A stretch of DNA of 64,000 bases from an uncultured Clostridia bacterium (GTDB taxonomy: Bacteria; Bacillota; Clostridia; Christensenellales; UBA1242). A program made the position numbers and the translations under genes. The stretch lies in contig CANPYI010000001.1 of assembly GCA_947588355.1 (NCBI GenBank), positions 141,771 through 205,770 on the forward strand, written 5' to 3'. Numbering within the stretch: position 1 is the stretch's first letter; every line of letters begins with the position of its first letter. The notes below the pieces were generated by a model, which saw nothing but the letters and a program-made list of their open reading frames with translations, ran no database searches and was not told the origin of the DNA. Positions 1 through 9,391 of the stretch are shown here, piece after piece.

Positions 1-388
1 AAAGGTCAACAAGATATCCCCATGCAACAGCCAAGACAAGTTTAACACCAGTCAAAACAAGCAAATCCACAATTTTGTCAGGATATGACAACATGATTGG
101 TATTGCTTCGTCACTTGTTGCAACAAAAACTGCAATCAAAGTGCCAAGAGTGACGTCATGATGAGCATATAAGTCAGAAATCACAGAGGAAAATCCACAT
201 TGTGGTACACACCCCAAAAATGCGCCATACAGCGGGCCTTTGTTTTTGTGTCTGGAAAGGAAATGTGAAAACTTGTGACTGTGGTCATGTGACAAAAAAG
301 ACACCAAAAGGTATGCCAAAAAAAGTATCGGCAGCACTTTCAGACTGTCATTGACCGCGTCAAACAATGCATCGGCAAAGATTTTCAC
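1..388 (-). CDS. Metal/arsenic-type permease, N-terminal part (3' end outside window)
   Basis: This partial gene is missing from the ORF track because it starts with GTG and runs off the window edge. The start at 388 is chosen because an AAAGGGG-type ribosome binding site lies just upstream. The visible ~129 residues begin VKIFADALFDAV, then a membrane segment (VLPILFLAYLLVSFL), a His-rich cytosolic patch (SHDHSHKFSH) and the motif LGCVPQCGFS, followed by two further hydrophobic stretches. The LGCVPQCGFS motif recalls the ArsP_2-like/putative manganese transporter family of multi-pass permeases. I infer membrane export or uptake of a metal or metalloid; the substrate cannot be told. It is divergent from the ABC transporter at 548. 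Confidence 0.6.
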   Translation of the reverse strand, partial: MKIFADALFDAVNDSLKVLPILFLAYLLVSFLSHDHSHKFSHFLSRHKNKGPLYGAFLGCVPQCGFSSVISDLYAHHDVTLGTLIAVFVATSDEAIPIMLSYPDKIVDLLVLTGVKLVLAVAWGYLVDL

Positions 389-466
389 ACCAACACCCCT
401 TTTCAAAAACTTTTATGATTATATCACAACAAGGGTCAAAAAACAACCAAAATGCCATTTTTTTAA

Positions 467-496
467 TTGACTTTTTTGGCAAAAATTTGTTATTAT
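467..496 (+). promoter_or_regulatory. Promoter of the ABC-HD-AlkD operon
   Basis: TTGACT (467-472) and TATTAT (491-496) are separated by 18 nt, followed about 50 nt later by TTTTGGAG and the ATG at 548. This is a sigma-A type promoter by sequence. Confidence 0.65.
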
Positions 497-547
497 GCAT
501 ATTGCATAAAGTATGTTTAAAAAAACAATTCATTTTGGAGATGGCAT

Positions 548-2887
548 ATGAAAAGCATGGACAAAACAAATCAAGAAAGCACACAAAAGCCAGAGATTGC
601 TCTCAAACTTGAAAATGTAAACAAAATTTACAAACTTTCAAACAAAGAGACCTTTCAAGCACTTTATGATGTCAATGCGCAGTTCTTTAAAGGAGAACTT
701 GTTTCTATCGTTGGCGAAAGCGGAAGCGGAAAGTCCACCCTCATGAATCTTATTGGCGGATTGGACAGTGATTTTTCCGGAGACATAATCTCCGGAGGGC
801 AAAACCTAGGTAAACTGACCGACAAGCAACTTGACTTGTATCGCAAAAATCATGTTGGATTTGTTTTTCAGTCGTTCAACCTCATATCACATCTTTCTAT
901 TTTGGATAATGTCACCTTGTCGCTCACTTTGTCAAATGTCAGCGAAAAAGAAAAGGTTGAACGTGCCACCGAAATGCTGGAACGTGTTGGACTTGCAAGC
1001 CACCTCAAAAAGAAGCCTACACAACTTTCTGGCGGACAAAAACAACGTGTGGCAATCGCCCGAGCACTTATCAATGACCCCGAGATAATTATTGCAGACG
1101 AGCCAACCGGTGCGCTGGACAGTCAAACCTCCATGCAAATTTTGCAAATCTTGAAAGAAATTGCCGACAGCGGAAAACTTGTCATCATGGTCACGCACAG
1201 CGAAAAAGTGGCTTCTATTTCATCACGTGTTGTAGAAATTTCTGACGGCAGAATTGTTGGCGATAAAAAGAATGAAAACTACAAAAAGGGCAGAAAAAAG
1301 AAAAAAGAAAAACAACAGCAGCCGCCAGAGGACGACAAAAAACACAAAAGTTTTCGAGCCTACAAAAACAAACAGACTTTGTCGTTACGCTCGGCAATAC
1401 GCCTGTCGTTTCACAACATGTGGGCAAGCAAAACAAAAAACTTTTTGATGGCATTTGGAGTGGCTATTGGAATTGGCAGTTTGATTTTGATGCTTTGCTT
1501 TTCGTCGGGCATCACTGACTTTATCAGCAACACAATGCTTTCTTATTCCGACCCAACAATCGTCACGATTTCAAAGTCGGCTCAAACAAAAACTTCAACC
1601 GGACCAAGTTTTGGCTCGTTTGGATACAGCGGTTTCACTGATGAGGACATCGACAATTTGCTGAACGGCTACACAGAAGAAATTGAAGATGAAGACGGCG
1701 AGCCTGTCATGTTTGAGCATCCTGGCTTAAACAATTATCTCAAGCAACTTCATCAAGAAAAGAAACTTGATGTTGAATTTCAAGTTTCAAAAGAAGACAT
1801 GAAACCAGGTTTGCAACTTCTCACGATGTTTGGCGCAATGCTAGGAACGACGGGCGCCCGCGTTGTGTATGACACACAAGCAGAAAATCACCAAACGTCA
1901 CTTGCGATAGAAGATTACACAAATGACAAAAAACTGAAAAAAGAAGGCTACACCTTTGCGGACATAATGTATGTGTACACAATTCCGCCATACTATACTG
2001 ACGCAAACGTTATGGAAGGAGAAATGTCCACAAACAAAGGCGGTGTGATGTTTTCAAAAGGAATCAGAGACTTGTTGCCTGACGAAAGTTTGAAGAACGA
2101 GGACGGCTCGCCACGTGAAGTCAGTCTTTACTTAAACACAACTTTGCTTGACAAAAACGCAAGTCCAATAGCGTTTGATAAGGAAGAATTTGACCTTGAA
2201 GTCACCGGCATTATGGACACATCTGTTATGTCAGACCTTTTGGTTATGTATGTTGATTACGACTTTTTCCAAGAAATTTATGGTCAAGTTGCCGAAAAGC
2301 AAGGCCTAAACAGCACACTCGCACCAAATGTTTATTATGTTAAAACAAAAACTGATGACATTTCAAAAAATCAAGCAGAAAAAATCACTGATGCCATAAA
2401 CGACTATCTTGCCACGTACGAAGTTGGAAAATTCACAGGTTCAGTTGAGGAACAACTTGCCGGCATGTTCAACAGTATGACGTCCGTCATTGGCACTTCG
2501 CTTGTTGTGATTTCCTGCATCTCACTTTTGGTTTCTGCAATGATGATTTTGGTGGTGCTTTACATGAGCGTGACCGAACGCACAAAGGAAATTGGAGTTC
2601 TCAAAAGCATTGGCGCAAGAAGAAAGGATATTCGCAGAATTTTCACCTCCGAAAGTTTCCTTATTGGTCTGCTTTCCGGAATTGTTGGAATACTGTTCAA
2701 CTTTATATTGACACTTGTGGTGTATGTGCTTTTGACAAGCACAATAGGCATGGCGCCAATCTCTTATCGTTGGTATTACTTTGTGATTGCAATAGGTGTT
2801 TCCGTGTTTATCGCAATGATGTCCGGCCTGTACCCTGCTTCCAAAGCCGCCAAACTTGACCCTGTGGAAAGTTTGCGAAGAGAATGA
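548..2887 (+). CDS. MacB-like ABC transporter, fused ATPase and permease
   Basis: 779 residues. The N-terminal ATPase (about 17-240) shows Walker [10 protein letters not shown], signature LSGGQKQR and Walker [14 protein letters not shown] Lys-rich linker ([13 protein letters not shown]) leads to a first membrane helix near 300, a large extracellular MacB-type core domain, and a C-terminal FtsX-type domain with three helices and the [20 protein letters not shown] motif. This layout fits the MacB/LolCDE mechanotransmission family, which couples ATP hydrolysis to export or extraction of peptides, toxins or lipoproteins. ATPase and permease are fused, as in MacB. Start chosen for TTTTGGAG seven bases upstream. 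It leads a three-gene operon with 18- and 6-nt gaps. Substrate unknown. Confidence 0.9.
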   Translation: MKSMDKTNQESTQKPEIALKLENVNKIYKLSNKETFQALYDVNAQFFKGELVSIVGESGSGKSTLMNLIGGLDSDFSGDIISGGQNLGKLTDKQLDLYRKNHVGFVFQSFNLISHLSILDNVTLSLTLSNVSEKEKVERATEMLERVGLASHLKKKPTQLSGGQKQRVAIARALINDPEIIIADEPTGALDSQTSMQILQILKEIADSGKLVIMVTHSEKVASISSRVVEISDGRIVGDKKNENYKKGRKKKKEKQQQPPEDDKKHKSFRAYKNKQTLSLRSAIRLSFHNMWASKTKNFLMAFGVAIGIGSLILMLCFSSGITDFISNTMLSYSDPTIVTISKSAQTKTSTGPSFGSFGYSGFTDEDIDNLLNGYTEEIEDEDGEPVMFEHPGLNNYLKQLHQEKKLDVEFQVSKEDMKPGLQLLTMFGAMLGTTGARVVYDTQAENHQTSLAIEDYTNDKKLKKEGYTFADIMYVYTIPPYYTDANVMEGEMSTNKGGVMFSKGIRDLLPDESLKNEDGSPREVSLYLNTTLLDKNASPIAFDKEEFDLEVTGIMDTSVMSDLLVMYVDYDFFQEIYGQVAEKQGLNSTLAPNVYYVKTKTDDISKNQAEKITDAINDYLATYEVGKFTGSVEEQLAGMFNSMTSVIGTSLVVISCISLLVSAMMILVVLYMSVTERTKEIGVLKSIGARRKDIRRIFTSESFLIGLLSGIVGILFNFILTLVVYVLLTSTIGMAPISYRWYYFVIAIGVSVFIAMMSGLYPASKAAKLDPVESLRRE

Positions 2888-2905
2888 ATAAAAAAGGAAA
2901 ATCAA

Positions 2906-3547
2906 ATGAAAAAAAATGATAATAAATTTAAGAACATTTGTCAATTTTACAGCATAACACATAAACTTAAAATTTTATTAAGGTCAGGTTGGTTGCAATG
3001 GAATATATCTGCTGATAGATTTGAAAGTGTGGCAGAGCATGTGTATGGAACACAAATGTTGGCTTTTGCAGTGATTAGTGAATTTGAACTAGATTTAAAT
3101 CTTGCAAAAGTTTTGACAATGCTCGCTTTCCATGAACTTGGCGAAACAATTATTGGAGATATAACTATTTTAGATAAAATATCTCATAAAGAAAAACTAA
3201 AAAAAGAGGAAAATGCTGTATCAAACATATTAGCATCTCTCAAACTTGGTCCTCAAATCGAAAAATTAATTCTAGAATTTGACCAAAGAAAAACTCCAGA
3301 ATCTATCTTTGCATATCAAATAGACAAATTTGAATGTAATTTTCAAGTAAAATATCACGAGCAAATGGGTCACAATGATATCTCTCGTGCAGGGAAAGAG
3401 CCTAAAGAAATGTTGAAAAAACCAAAATATAAAAAAGATAATCTCGCAGAGTTATGGATTGATTTTCATAAGGAAAATTCAAATTTTGATGAATTATTTA
3501 AGGATTTTTCGGATTATCTTTTAAAGCACGATATTTTCAAAAATTAG
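2906..3547 (+). CDS. HD-domain hydrolase, YfbR/HDDC2-like
   Basis: 213 residues, related to the HDDC2/YfbR 5'-deoxynucleotidase branch of the HD superfamily, which removes phosphate from deoxynucleoside monophosphates using a metal. The pattern AEHVYGTQMLA, then FHELGETIIGDI, then a Lys/Glu-rich helix matches the family order (first His; HD doublet; GDI; KEEENA). The usual HD doublet reads HE here, an Asp-to-Glu change at the metal site. AAAGGAAAAT precedes the ATG. It sits between the ABC transporter and the AlkD-like gene, probably in one transcript. A nucleotide-pool or repair role is inferred from family and neighbour. Confidence 0.7.
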   Translation: MKKNDNKFKNICQFYSITHKLKILLRSGWLQWNISADRFESVAEHVYGTQMLAFAVISEFELDLNLAKVLTMLAFHELGETIIGDITILDKISHKEKLKKEENAVSNILASLKLGPQIEKLILEFDQRKTPESIFAYQIDKFECNFQVKYHEQMGHNDISRAGKEPKEMLKKPKYKKDNLAELWIDFHKENSNFDELFKDFSDYLLKHDIFKN

Positions 3548-3553
3548 GTAAAT

Positions 3554-4210
3554 ATGGTCAACATCACAAAATTTTTAAAAGAAAACTCTGATTTTGGTTA
3601 TGCAAACTTCAACCGAAAGTTTATTTTCACGCAATATCAAATTCTTGGAGTGCAAATTCCAACCTTACGCAAATTTGCCAAACAGTTGGAGCCGGAATAC
3701 ATCGATTTGCAAAAATCCAACCTCACACATGAGGAAATTTTGTTGTATGGTTTTGCGGCAAGCGAAATTGAAAGCGAGGCGGAACAACTTGAGTATCTGA
3801 GCAACTTACTCCCGTACTTTGACAATTGGTGCACATGTGACAGCGTTGTGTGTGCAATGAAAAAGTTGAACGGAGACAAATCATACAAATTTTTCACAAA
3901 ATTGCTTAACGACCCACGAGAATTTTATGTCAGAGTTGGCATAGTTGGACTTATGAGATACTTTATCAAAACAGAAAAACTTTTGGACTTGTTGCAAAAC
4001 GTAAGAAAAGTGTCAAATGATGCCTACTATGTCAAAATGGCAATTGCATGGCTTTATGCTGAAGTTTGTGCGACAAATTTTGAAGCAGGAAAAGCCGAAA
4101 TTGAAACTTGCAAAAACGAATTTATAAAAAATAAATCCATTTCAAAAGCAAATGAAAGTTATCGCGTTACGCAAGAGCAAAAAAAATTATTATTAAAATT
4201 AAAAAAATGA
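3554..4210 (+). CDS. AlkD-like DNA alkylation repair protein
   Basis: 218 residues matching the HEAT-like-repeat family of AlkD glycosylases (PF08713 type), which remove bulky or cationic alkylated purines without base flipping. Visible cues are GVQIPTLRKFAKQL near residue 30, DNWCTCDSVV near 92 (the conserved W-D region) and FYVRVGIVGLMRYF near 125. It begins 6 nt after the HD gene, so it is translated from the same message. The stop codon lies inside the terminator stem. Enzymatic activity is inferred from family only. Confidence 0.85.
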   Translation: MVNITKFLKENSDFGYANFNRKFIFTQYQILGVQIPTLRKFAKQLEPEYIDLQKSNLTHEEILLYGFAASEIESEAEQLEYLSNLLPYFDNWCTCDSVVCAMKKLNGDKSYKFFTKLLNDPREFYVRVGIVGLMRYFIKTEKLLDLLQNVRKVSNDAYYVKMAIAWLYAEVCATNFEAGKAEIETCKNEFIKNKSISKANESYRVTQEQKKLLLKLKK

Positions 4211-4229
4211 CCAATAATGGTCTTTTTTT
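4209..4229 (+). terminator. Rho-independent terminator of the 548-4210 operon
   Basis: GACCA / ATAA loop / TGGTC followed by seven T. The TGA stop of the AlkD-like gene provides the first bases of the stem. The following 150 bases (4230-4379) are very A/T rich and I see no other feature there. Confidence 0.8.
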
Positions 4230-4379
4230 GTTTTTTACGCACAATTTTTTGTCAGATTTTATCGAATGAATAGATTTTTTTATTTTTTATATTTTTTTAT
4301 TTTTAAAAAATCCAATAAAAATTCAAGAAAATGTTTTTTACAGGAATTTTTTATTTATTTTTTTATTTTTTAATTATTT

Positions 4380-5555
4380 TTATTTTATTTTTTCGCGCCT
4401 GCTGTGACGACTGACACTAAGGGCAACTCCAACACCCGCCATAAACACTGCGACAGATGTTCCACCGCTGGATATAAATGGCAAAGGGAGTCCTGTTGGC
4501 GGAATGCTGCCCGAAACAACTGCAATATTAAGAAGTGTTTGCACTGCGATGACAATTCCAACTCCACAAGCAAGCAAACAGCCAAAACGATCTTTTGCAT
4601 TAAGTCCAATTTTAAACAAACAAAACACAAGGGCAAAAAACAATCCCATGATCAAAAGGCAACCAAGAAAGCCAAGTTCTTCACCTATTATGGAAAAAAT
4701 AAAGTCACTTTCCGCAAATGGCAAAAACAAAAATTTTTGTCTGGAATTGAAAAGTCCAACACCAAACCAACCTCCATTGCCAAGACTGTACAAAGATTGA
4801 ATCAGTTGAAACCCCTCGCCCTGAGGTGTTGCCCAGGGGTCAAGAAAGGCAAACAAACGTTTCAGTCTATATGGCTCTGCCAAAATTAAGAGCGGAATTG
4901 CTGCCACTCCAACACAAGAAAACATAAGTGTGTGTTTTTTGCTCATGCCACCAATCACAAGCATCAAAAACGTCACACAGGCAAGACACATTGTCACACT
5001 CATTGACGGCTCAATTATCACCAAAAGACAAAGCATGCCTGCAACCGCAAGAGGTACCAAAAGCCCCTTAAAAGTTTTTATTTTGTCATGACTTTCTGAC
5101 AAATAGCATGCCAAAAACAAAATCAAAGCAAATTTTGCAAGTTCGGAAGGTTGCACAGAAACACCCAGCAAATTCACCCACCTATTTGCACCATAACTTT
5201 GCACTCCAAAGCCCGGAACAAATACCAAAACAAGCAAAAGCACGCTTGCGCCAAGCACCCACCACTTGAATCGTTTTAAGATATGATAGTCCACAAATGC
5301 CAGAAAAAACATGCCAAAAAGTCCAAGTGCCACACCAAAAAGTTGCTTAAATAGGAAAAAATACTCATTTCCGTATCTGTACGCAGCGGAATAACTGCTT
5401 GCGCTGTAGACCATAACGCAGCCAAAGCCAACCAAAAACAAGACGAGAAAAATCACAAGCCACTCTGTTTTGGAAAATGTATGGCATTTCTTTGAATTTG
5501 CAAACGGTTGCGTGATTTTGCTTGTCCAATTTTGTTTTGTTTTTGCTTTTTGCAT
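4380..5555 (-). CDS. ftsW: SEDS-family lipid II polymerase, FtsW/SpoVE
   Basis: 391 residues and about ten membrane helices. The C-terminal motif PPTGLPLPFISSGGTS is diagnostic of the SEDS family (FtsW/RodA/SpoVE), integral membrane peptidoglycan glycosyltransferases that polymerise lipid II with a class B PBP. Gene order murE-mraY-murD-this gene is the same as the spoVE position in Bacillus subtilis, so division (FtsW) or spore cortex (SpoVE) roles are both possible. The start follows GGAGGAAGT; the gap to murD is 14 nt. murG does not follow: the operon ends here and faces the convergent AlkD operon. Confidence 0.92.
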   Translation of the reverse strand: MQKAKTKQNWTSKITQPFANSKKCHTFSKTEWLVIFLVLFLVGFGCVMVYSASSYSAAYRYGNEYFFLFKQLFGVALGLFGMFFLAFVDYHILKRFKWWVLGASVLLLVLVFVPGFGVQSYGANRWVNLLGVSVQPSELAKFALILFLACYLSESHDKIKTFKGLLVPLAVAGMLCLLVIIEPSMSVTMCLACVTFLMLVIGGMSKKHTLMFSCVGVAAIPLLILAEPYRLKRLFAFLDPWATPQGEGFQLIQSLYSLGNGGWFGVGLFNSRQKFLFLPFAESDFIFSIIGEELGFLGCLLIMGLFFALVFCLFKIGLNAKDRFGCLLACGVGIVIAVQTLLNIAVVSGSIPPTGLPLPFISSGGTSVAVFMAGVGVALSVSRHSRREKIK

Positions 5556-5569
5556 ACTTCCTCCGGCAA

Positions 5570-6865
5570 TTAGCTATTTATTTTTCCTAAAACTATCTTC
5601 TTGAAAACCTCACCTCGTTCAGCATAACTTGAAAACTCGTCAAAACTTGCACAACCTGGCGACAAAATCACATAGTCATCTTCTTTTGCGTTTTTCATGC
5701 AATATTCCACAGCGCTTTGAAATTTTTCGAAACTTTGAGTTTTATATGCAAACTTTTGCGCACTTTTTGATATATTTTCGCGATCTTCTCCAAAGCAAAC
5801 AACCATTTTTATTTCAAAGCCTATCTTAAAAAGGTCGTCATAATCTATCTCTTTGCCTTGACCTCCCATAAGAAGCCAAACATTTTTGTCGTTGTATGCC
5901 TGCATACAAGCAATCACAGACGCCACATTTGTCGCCTTGCTGTCATCAACAAAATTGACGCCAAAAACCTTTCCGATATTTTCCATTCTGTGATTTGCCG
6001 GGACAAAATTTTTGATTGCCGTGTAATATGCATCATTGCTTATTTTAAACGGCATTGTCACTGCCACGCTGGCAAGCACATTTTCAAGATTTTTTTCACC
6101 TTTCAAGGAAATATCACTGACGCTGATTATTTTTCTTCGACCAGAGTATATCTGATTTTTCCAAACAGAAGTGCCTTTTTTTAAGGCATTTTTAGAAAAA
6201 TATCGTTGCTTTTTGTGAAGTTGCAATTTCTTTGTTACGTCATCGTCCAAGTTTAGCACCAAAATGTCGCCACGTCTCATGTTTTGCGCAATCTTGCACT
6301 TGGCATTTAAATATTCCTCAAAACTGCCATGTCTATCCAAATGGTCAGGCTTGACATTCAAGATTGTGGAAACATCTGCACGAAAAAACTTGCTTGTTTC
6401 AAGTTGAAAATTGGAGACTTCACAAACTGTCACACTGTTTTTTGTCGTTTTTTCGCACACAGCAGAAAAAGGCAAACCAATATTTCCACATAAAAAACTG
6501 TTTATTTTAGAGGCTTTCAGAATGTGATAAACAAGCATACTGACAGTTGTTTTTCCGTTTGTGCCAGTGATGGCAATAATTTTTCCTTTGCTGCAAAGAT
6601 ATGCGAGGTCAAGTTCGCTAATCACAGGCACTTTTTCGCTCAAAAACCATTCAAAGAGGGTGTTTCCAAGACACTTTATGCCCGGACTGATTACCACCAA
6701 ATCCCATTTTTTCTTTGGCTCTCGTTCAAAGCCTATATAATCAAAAAACTTGACATTGTCATCATAAAAACTGACATGTGCACCAAGATTTTTCAAAAGT
6801 TTTATTGCCGCGCGACCACTGTCGCCAAGACCATACACCAAAACATGCTTGTTTTTAAGTTTCAT
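5570..6865 (-). CDS. murD: UDP-N-acetylmuramoylalanine--D-glutamate ligase
   Basis: 431 residues. MurD adds D-glutamate to UDP-MurNAc-L-Ala in the cytoplasm. Visible features are the N-terminal Rossmann segment VLVYGLGDSGRAA, the Mur ligase ATP loop ITGTNGKTTV near residue 105, NVKPDHLDRH in the central domain and the C-terminal DDSKATN motif near 307. The ATG is preceded by GAAGGTGG. It lies between mraY (10-nt gap) and ftsW in the same operon. Confidence 0.96.
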   Translation of the reverse strand: MKLKNKHVLVYGLGDSGRAAIKLLKNLGAHVSFYDDNVKFFDYIGFEREPKKKWDLVVISPGIKCLGNTLFEWFLSEKVPVISELDLAYLCSKGKIIAITGTNGKTTVSMLVYHILKASKINSFLCGNIGLPFSAVCEKTTKNSVTVCEVSNFQLETSKFFRADVSTILNVKPDHLDRHGSFEEYLNAKCKIAQNMRRGDILVLNLDDDVTKKLQLHKKQRYFSKNALKKGTSVWKNQIYSGRRKIISVSDISLKGEKNLENVLASVAVTMPFKISNDAYYTAIKNFVPANHRMENIGKVFGVNFVDDSKATNVASVIACMQAYNDKNVWLLMGGQGKEIDYDDLFKIGFEIKMVVCFGEDRENISKSAQKFAYKTQSFEKFQSAVEYCMKNAKEDDYVILSPGCASFDEFSSYAERGEVFKKIVLGKINS

Positions 6866-6875
6866 TAAGCCACCT

Positions 6876-7850
6876 TCAAATGACAGCAGCCACGACCCCC
6901 GCCAAAACGCATAGGCATGCCACCACCGTCAGTACTATATATACGGTGACAATCCGGTTTTCATGCACTCCCTTTTGCTCAAAATGATGATGCAATGGCG
7001 CCATCAAAAACACACGCTTTTTTGTGCGTTTGTAATAAAAAACTTGTATTATGTCCGAAAGTGCGGACAAAACAAACATAATTCCCATGATTGGAATCAA
7101 AAGTTCCAGCCCACTAAGGCATGCGACCACTCCAATAAAGCCCCCAAGCCCCAACGAGCCTGTGTCGCCCATAAAAATTTTTGCTGGAAAGCAGTTGAAC
7201 ATCAAAAAACCAAGAATCCCTCCGCAAAGTCCAAAACAAAGCATTGCAAGATTGGAAATTTCCAAATGTTCAGCGCCGCCAATCAGTGCCAAAATCACCC
7301 CAAACACCAAAACGTAAACAAAACTTACCCCACCTGCCAAACCGTCGAGTCCGTCGGTGAGATTGACACTGTTTGCAGTTGCCACAAGCACCAGCACAAC
7401 AAGCGGAATAACTCCCCAACTTATGTCAAAAGTCAAGTTGAAAAGTGTCAGGCTTGTCCTCCCAGACAAATAAACAAAAACAGCCACAATAAGGGCTATG
7501 CCAACTTGTCCAACAATTTTTTGATAAGGTTTAAGCCCCTCGTTGTGATGAAAATGTACTTTCAAAAAATCGTCCAAAAAGCCAAGTAATGCATATGCAA
7601 AGGTCACTGCCACAGCAAAAACTGCAAGAAAAGTGTCCCTTTCAAACAAAAAGCAAGCGGAAAGGAGCAGCGCCAAAAGGAAGATGATGCCTCCCATTGT
7701 TGGAGTTCCTTCTTTTGATGCATGCTTGTCCACATAATGCAAAATGCTTTGCGAGGCTTTCAGTTTTTTGCACAAACAAAGCACAATTGGAGAAATCGCC
7801 GTTGCAAAGATCAAGCACAGCAGTGCGCAAACTATATATTTGACTATCAT
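6876..7850 (-). CDS. mraY: Phospho-N-acetylmuramoyl-pentapeptide transferase
   Basis: 324 residues, ten predicted membrane helices. MraY transfers phospho-MurNAc-pentapeptide to undecaprenyl phosphate, forming lipid I. Hallmarks are GTPTMGG near residue 50, the Asp-rich LGFLDDFLK, NLTDGLDGLAGG, FMGDTGSL and the His motif MAPLHHHFE. It overlaps murE by four bases (ATGA), implying coupled translation. murF, which often sits between murE and mraY, is absent. Confidence 0.97.
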   Translation of the reverse strand: MIVKYIVCALLCLIFATAISPIVLCLCKKLKASQSILHYVDKHASKEGTPTMGGIIFLLALLLSACFLFERDTFLAVFAVAVTFAYALLGFLDDFLKVHFHHNEGLKPYQKIVGQVGIALIVAVFVYLSGRTSLTLFNLTFDISWGVIPLVVLVLVATANSVNLTDGLDGLAGGVSFVYVLVFGVILALIGGAEHLEISNLAMLCFGLCGGILGFLMFNCFPAKIFMGDTGSLGLGGFIGVVACLSGLELLIPIMGIMFVLSALSDIIQVFYYKRTKKRVFLMAPLHHHFEQKGVHENRIVTVYIVLTVVACLCVLAGVVAAVI

Positions 7851-9301
7851 ATCTGTTTACCTCTGTTTTTTGTGGAGTTTTTGTCCTGAAAAAGTTGATA
7901 GACTGTCTCAAAATCATTGTATGGTATTTTTGTATCGCCGAATTCTTGATACTTTTCTGCTCCCTTTCCCGCAATAATAACAATATCACCCTCTTCCGCT
8001 TTTTCAACCATCATTTTTATTGCTTTTGTGCGGTCTGGCTGGACATAATGAGGCTTTTGCATGCCGCTTTCTATGTCGGCAATTATTTCTTCTGGGTTTT
8101 CTGTGCGAGGATTGTCATTGGTCAAGCACACACTATCCGCAATCTGCTCAGCAATTTGCCCCATCTTGTGCCTTTTGTCCTTGTCGCGATTTCCACCGCA
8201 TCCAAAAACAAGGTGCACCTTTTTGTCCGTCAGTGATTTTGCAGAAGTCAAAACATTTTCAAGCCCATCTGGAGTATGAGCATAATCAATCACTATATAT
8301 TTTCCATCAACGCAAGCCACAGTGAAACGGCCTTCAACCGGCTCTAAAAAATTTAGACCATTTGCAAGTTCCATATCATCAAGTCCAAGTTGTTTGCAAA
8401 CACACAGTCCTGCCAAGGCGTTGTAAACATTATACTTTCCAATAAGATTTGTTTTTATATCCAAAATGCTTTCGTCATTTAAATTCACCAAAAATTTACT
8501 TCCATTTATGCTGCAAAAAACATTCATAGCAAACACATCGCAAGGATTTTGAATGCCGTAAGTTTGCACAGGCATATCTATGCAATTTAAGACCTCTTTT
8601 GCAAATTCATCATCTCCACAAATAATTGCCTTTTTTATATGGTCCTTATCAAAAAAACTTAGTTTTGTGTTTTTGTAATTTTCGAATGTTTTAAAATAAT
8701 CCAAATGATCTTGAGTTATGTTGGTCAAAACTGCGGTGTCAAAAATTATGCCATCAATTCTTTTCTGCTCTATTGCATGAGCCGAAATCTCCATGACAAC
8801 ATATTCAATGCCATCACCAAGCATATCTTTGAATGTTTTATGCAAAAAATCAGCATCAGGAGTTGTGAGAGGGCTTTCAAAATGTTTGCCGTTATAAAAC
8901 ACTCCGCTTGTTCCTATCACACCTGCTTTTCTGCCACTTCGATTCAGCATTTCAGCAACAATTCGCACAGTGGTTGTTTTTCCGTTTGTGCCGGTGACAC
9001 CAATCATAGTCAAACGCTCGCATGCACGGTCATAAAAATTTTTACATGACAAAGCAAAATCGTGTCGCACGTCCTTGACTGTTATACTATTTGAAAATGG
9101 AAGTTTGACCTCAGTGACAACCGCTTTTGCTCCTTTTTCCAAAGCCTCTTGGCACCGCCTTTCACACTCAGTTTGCTCGGTGGTGAAACAAAAGTACAAA
9201 TCGCCTTTCTTGACAGTCCGACTGTCATGACTTATGCCAGAAATTTCAAGGTTTTCAAATCTTTCGTCATCAATATTTTGCAAAAGGTTTTTCAAAATCA
9301 T
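7847..9301 (-). CDS. murE: UDP-MurNAc-tripeptide synthetase, meso-DAP type
   Basis: 484 residues. MurE adds the third residue of the stem peptide. The ATP loop reads VTGTNGKTTT near residue 105, with ITQDHLDYF in the central domain. The specificity motif is DNPRTENP, the DNPR form associated with meso-diaminopimelate (lysine enzymes usually lack this Arg), so the organism probably has a DAP-type wall. The ATG at 9301 follows AAGGAG. Followed by mraY with a 4-nt overlap, and preceded by ddl with a 90-nt gap. Confidence 0.96.
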   Translation of the reverse strand: MILKNLLQNIDDERFENLEISGISHDSRTVKKGDLYFCFTTEQTECERRCQEALEKGAKAVVTEVKLPFSNSITVKDVRHDFALSCKNFYDRACERLTMIGVTGTNGKTTTVRIVAEMLNRSGRKAGVIGTSGVFYNGKHFESPLTTPDADFLHKTFKDMLGDGIEYVVMEISAHAIEQKRIDGIIFDTAVLTNITQDHLDYFKTFENYKNTKLSFFDKDHIKKAIICGDDEFAKEVLNCIDMPVQTYGIQNPCDVFAMNVFCSINGSKFLVNLNDESILDIKTNLIGKYNVYNALAGLCVCKQLGLDDMELANGLNFLEPVEGRFTVACVDGKYIVIDYAHTPDGLENVLTSAKSLTDKKVHLVFGCGGNRDKDKRHKMGQIAEQIADSVCLTNDNPRTENPEEIIADIESGMQKPHYVQPDRTKAIKMMVEKAEEGDIVIIAGKGAEKYQEFGDTKIPYNDFETVYQLFQDKNSTKNRGKQI

Positions 9302-9391
9302 AGAAAATCTCCTTACACCATTCTACTTCAACAGATTACAAGATTTTGTTACGCCGCCAAAATAAGTCCAAATTAGACAAAACATGCATCT

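Noticed and set aside
4404-4889. Long plus-strand ORFs over ftsW, mraY, murE, smc and others
   Set aside because: They overlap well-supported genes on the opposite strand, lack ribosome binding sites and show no domain-like composition.
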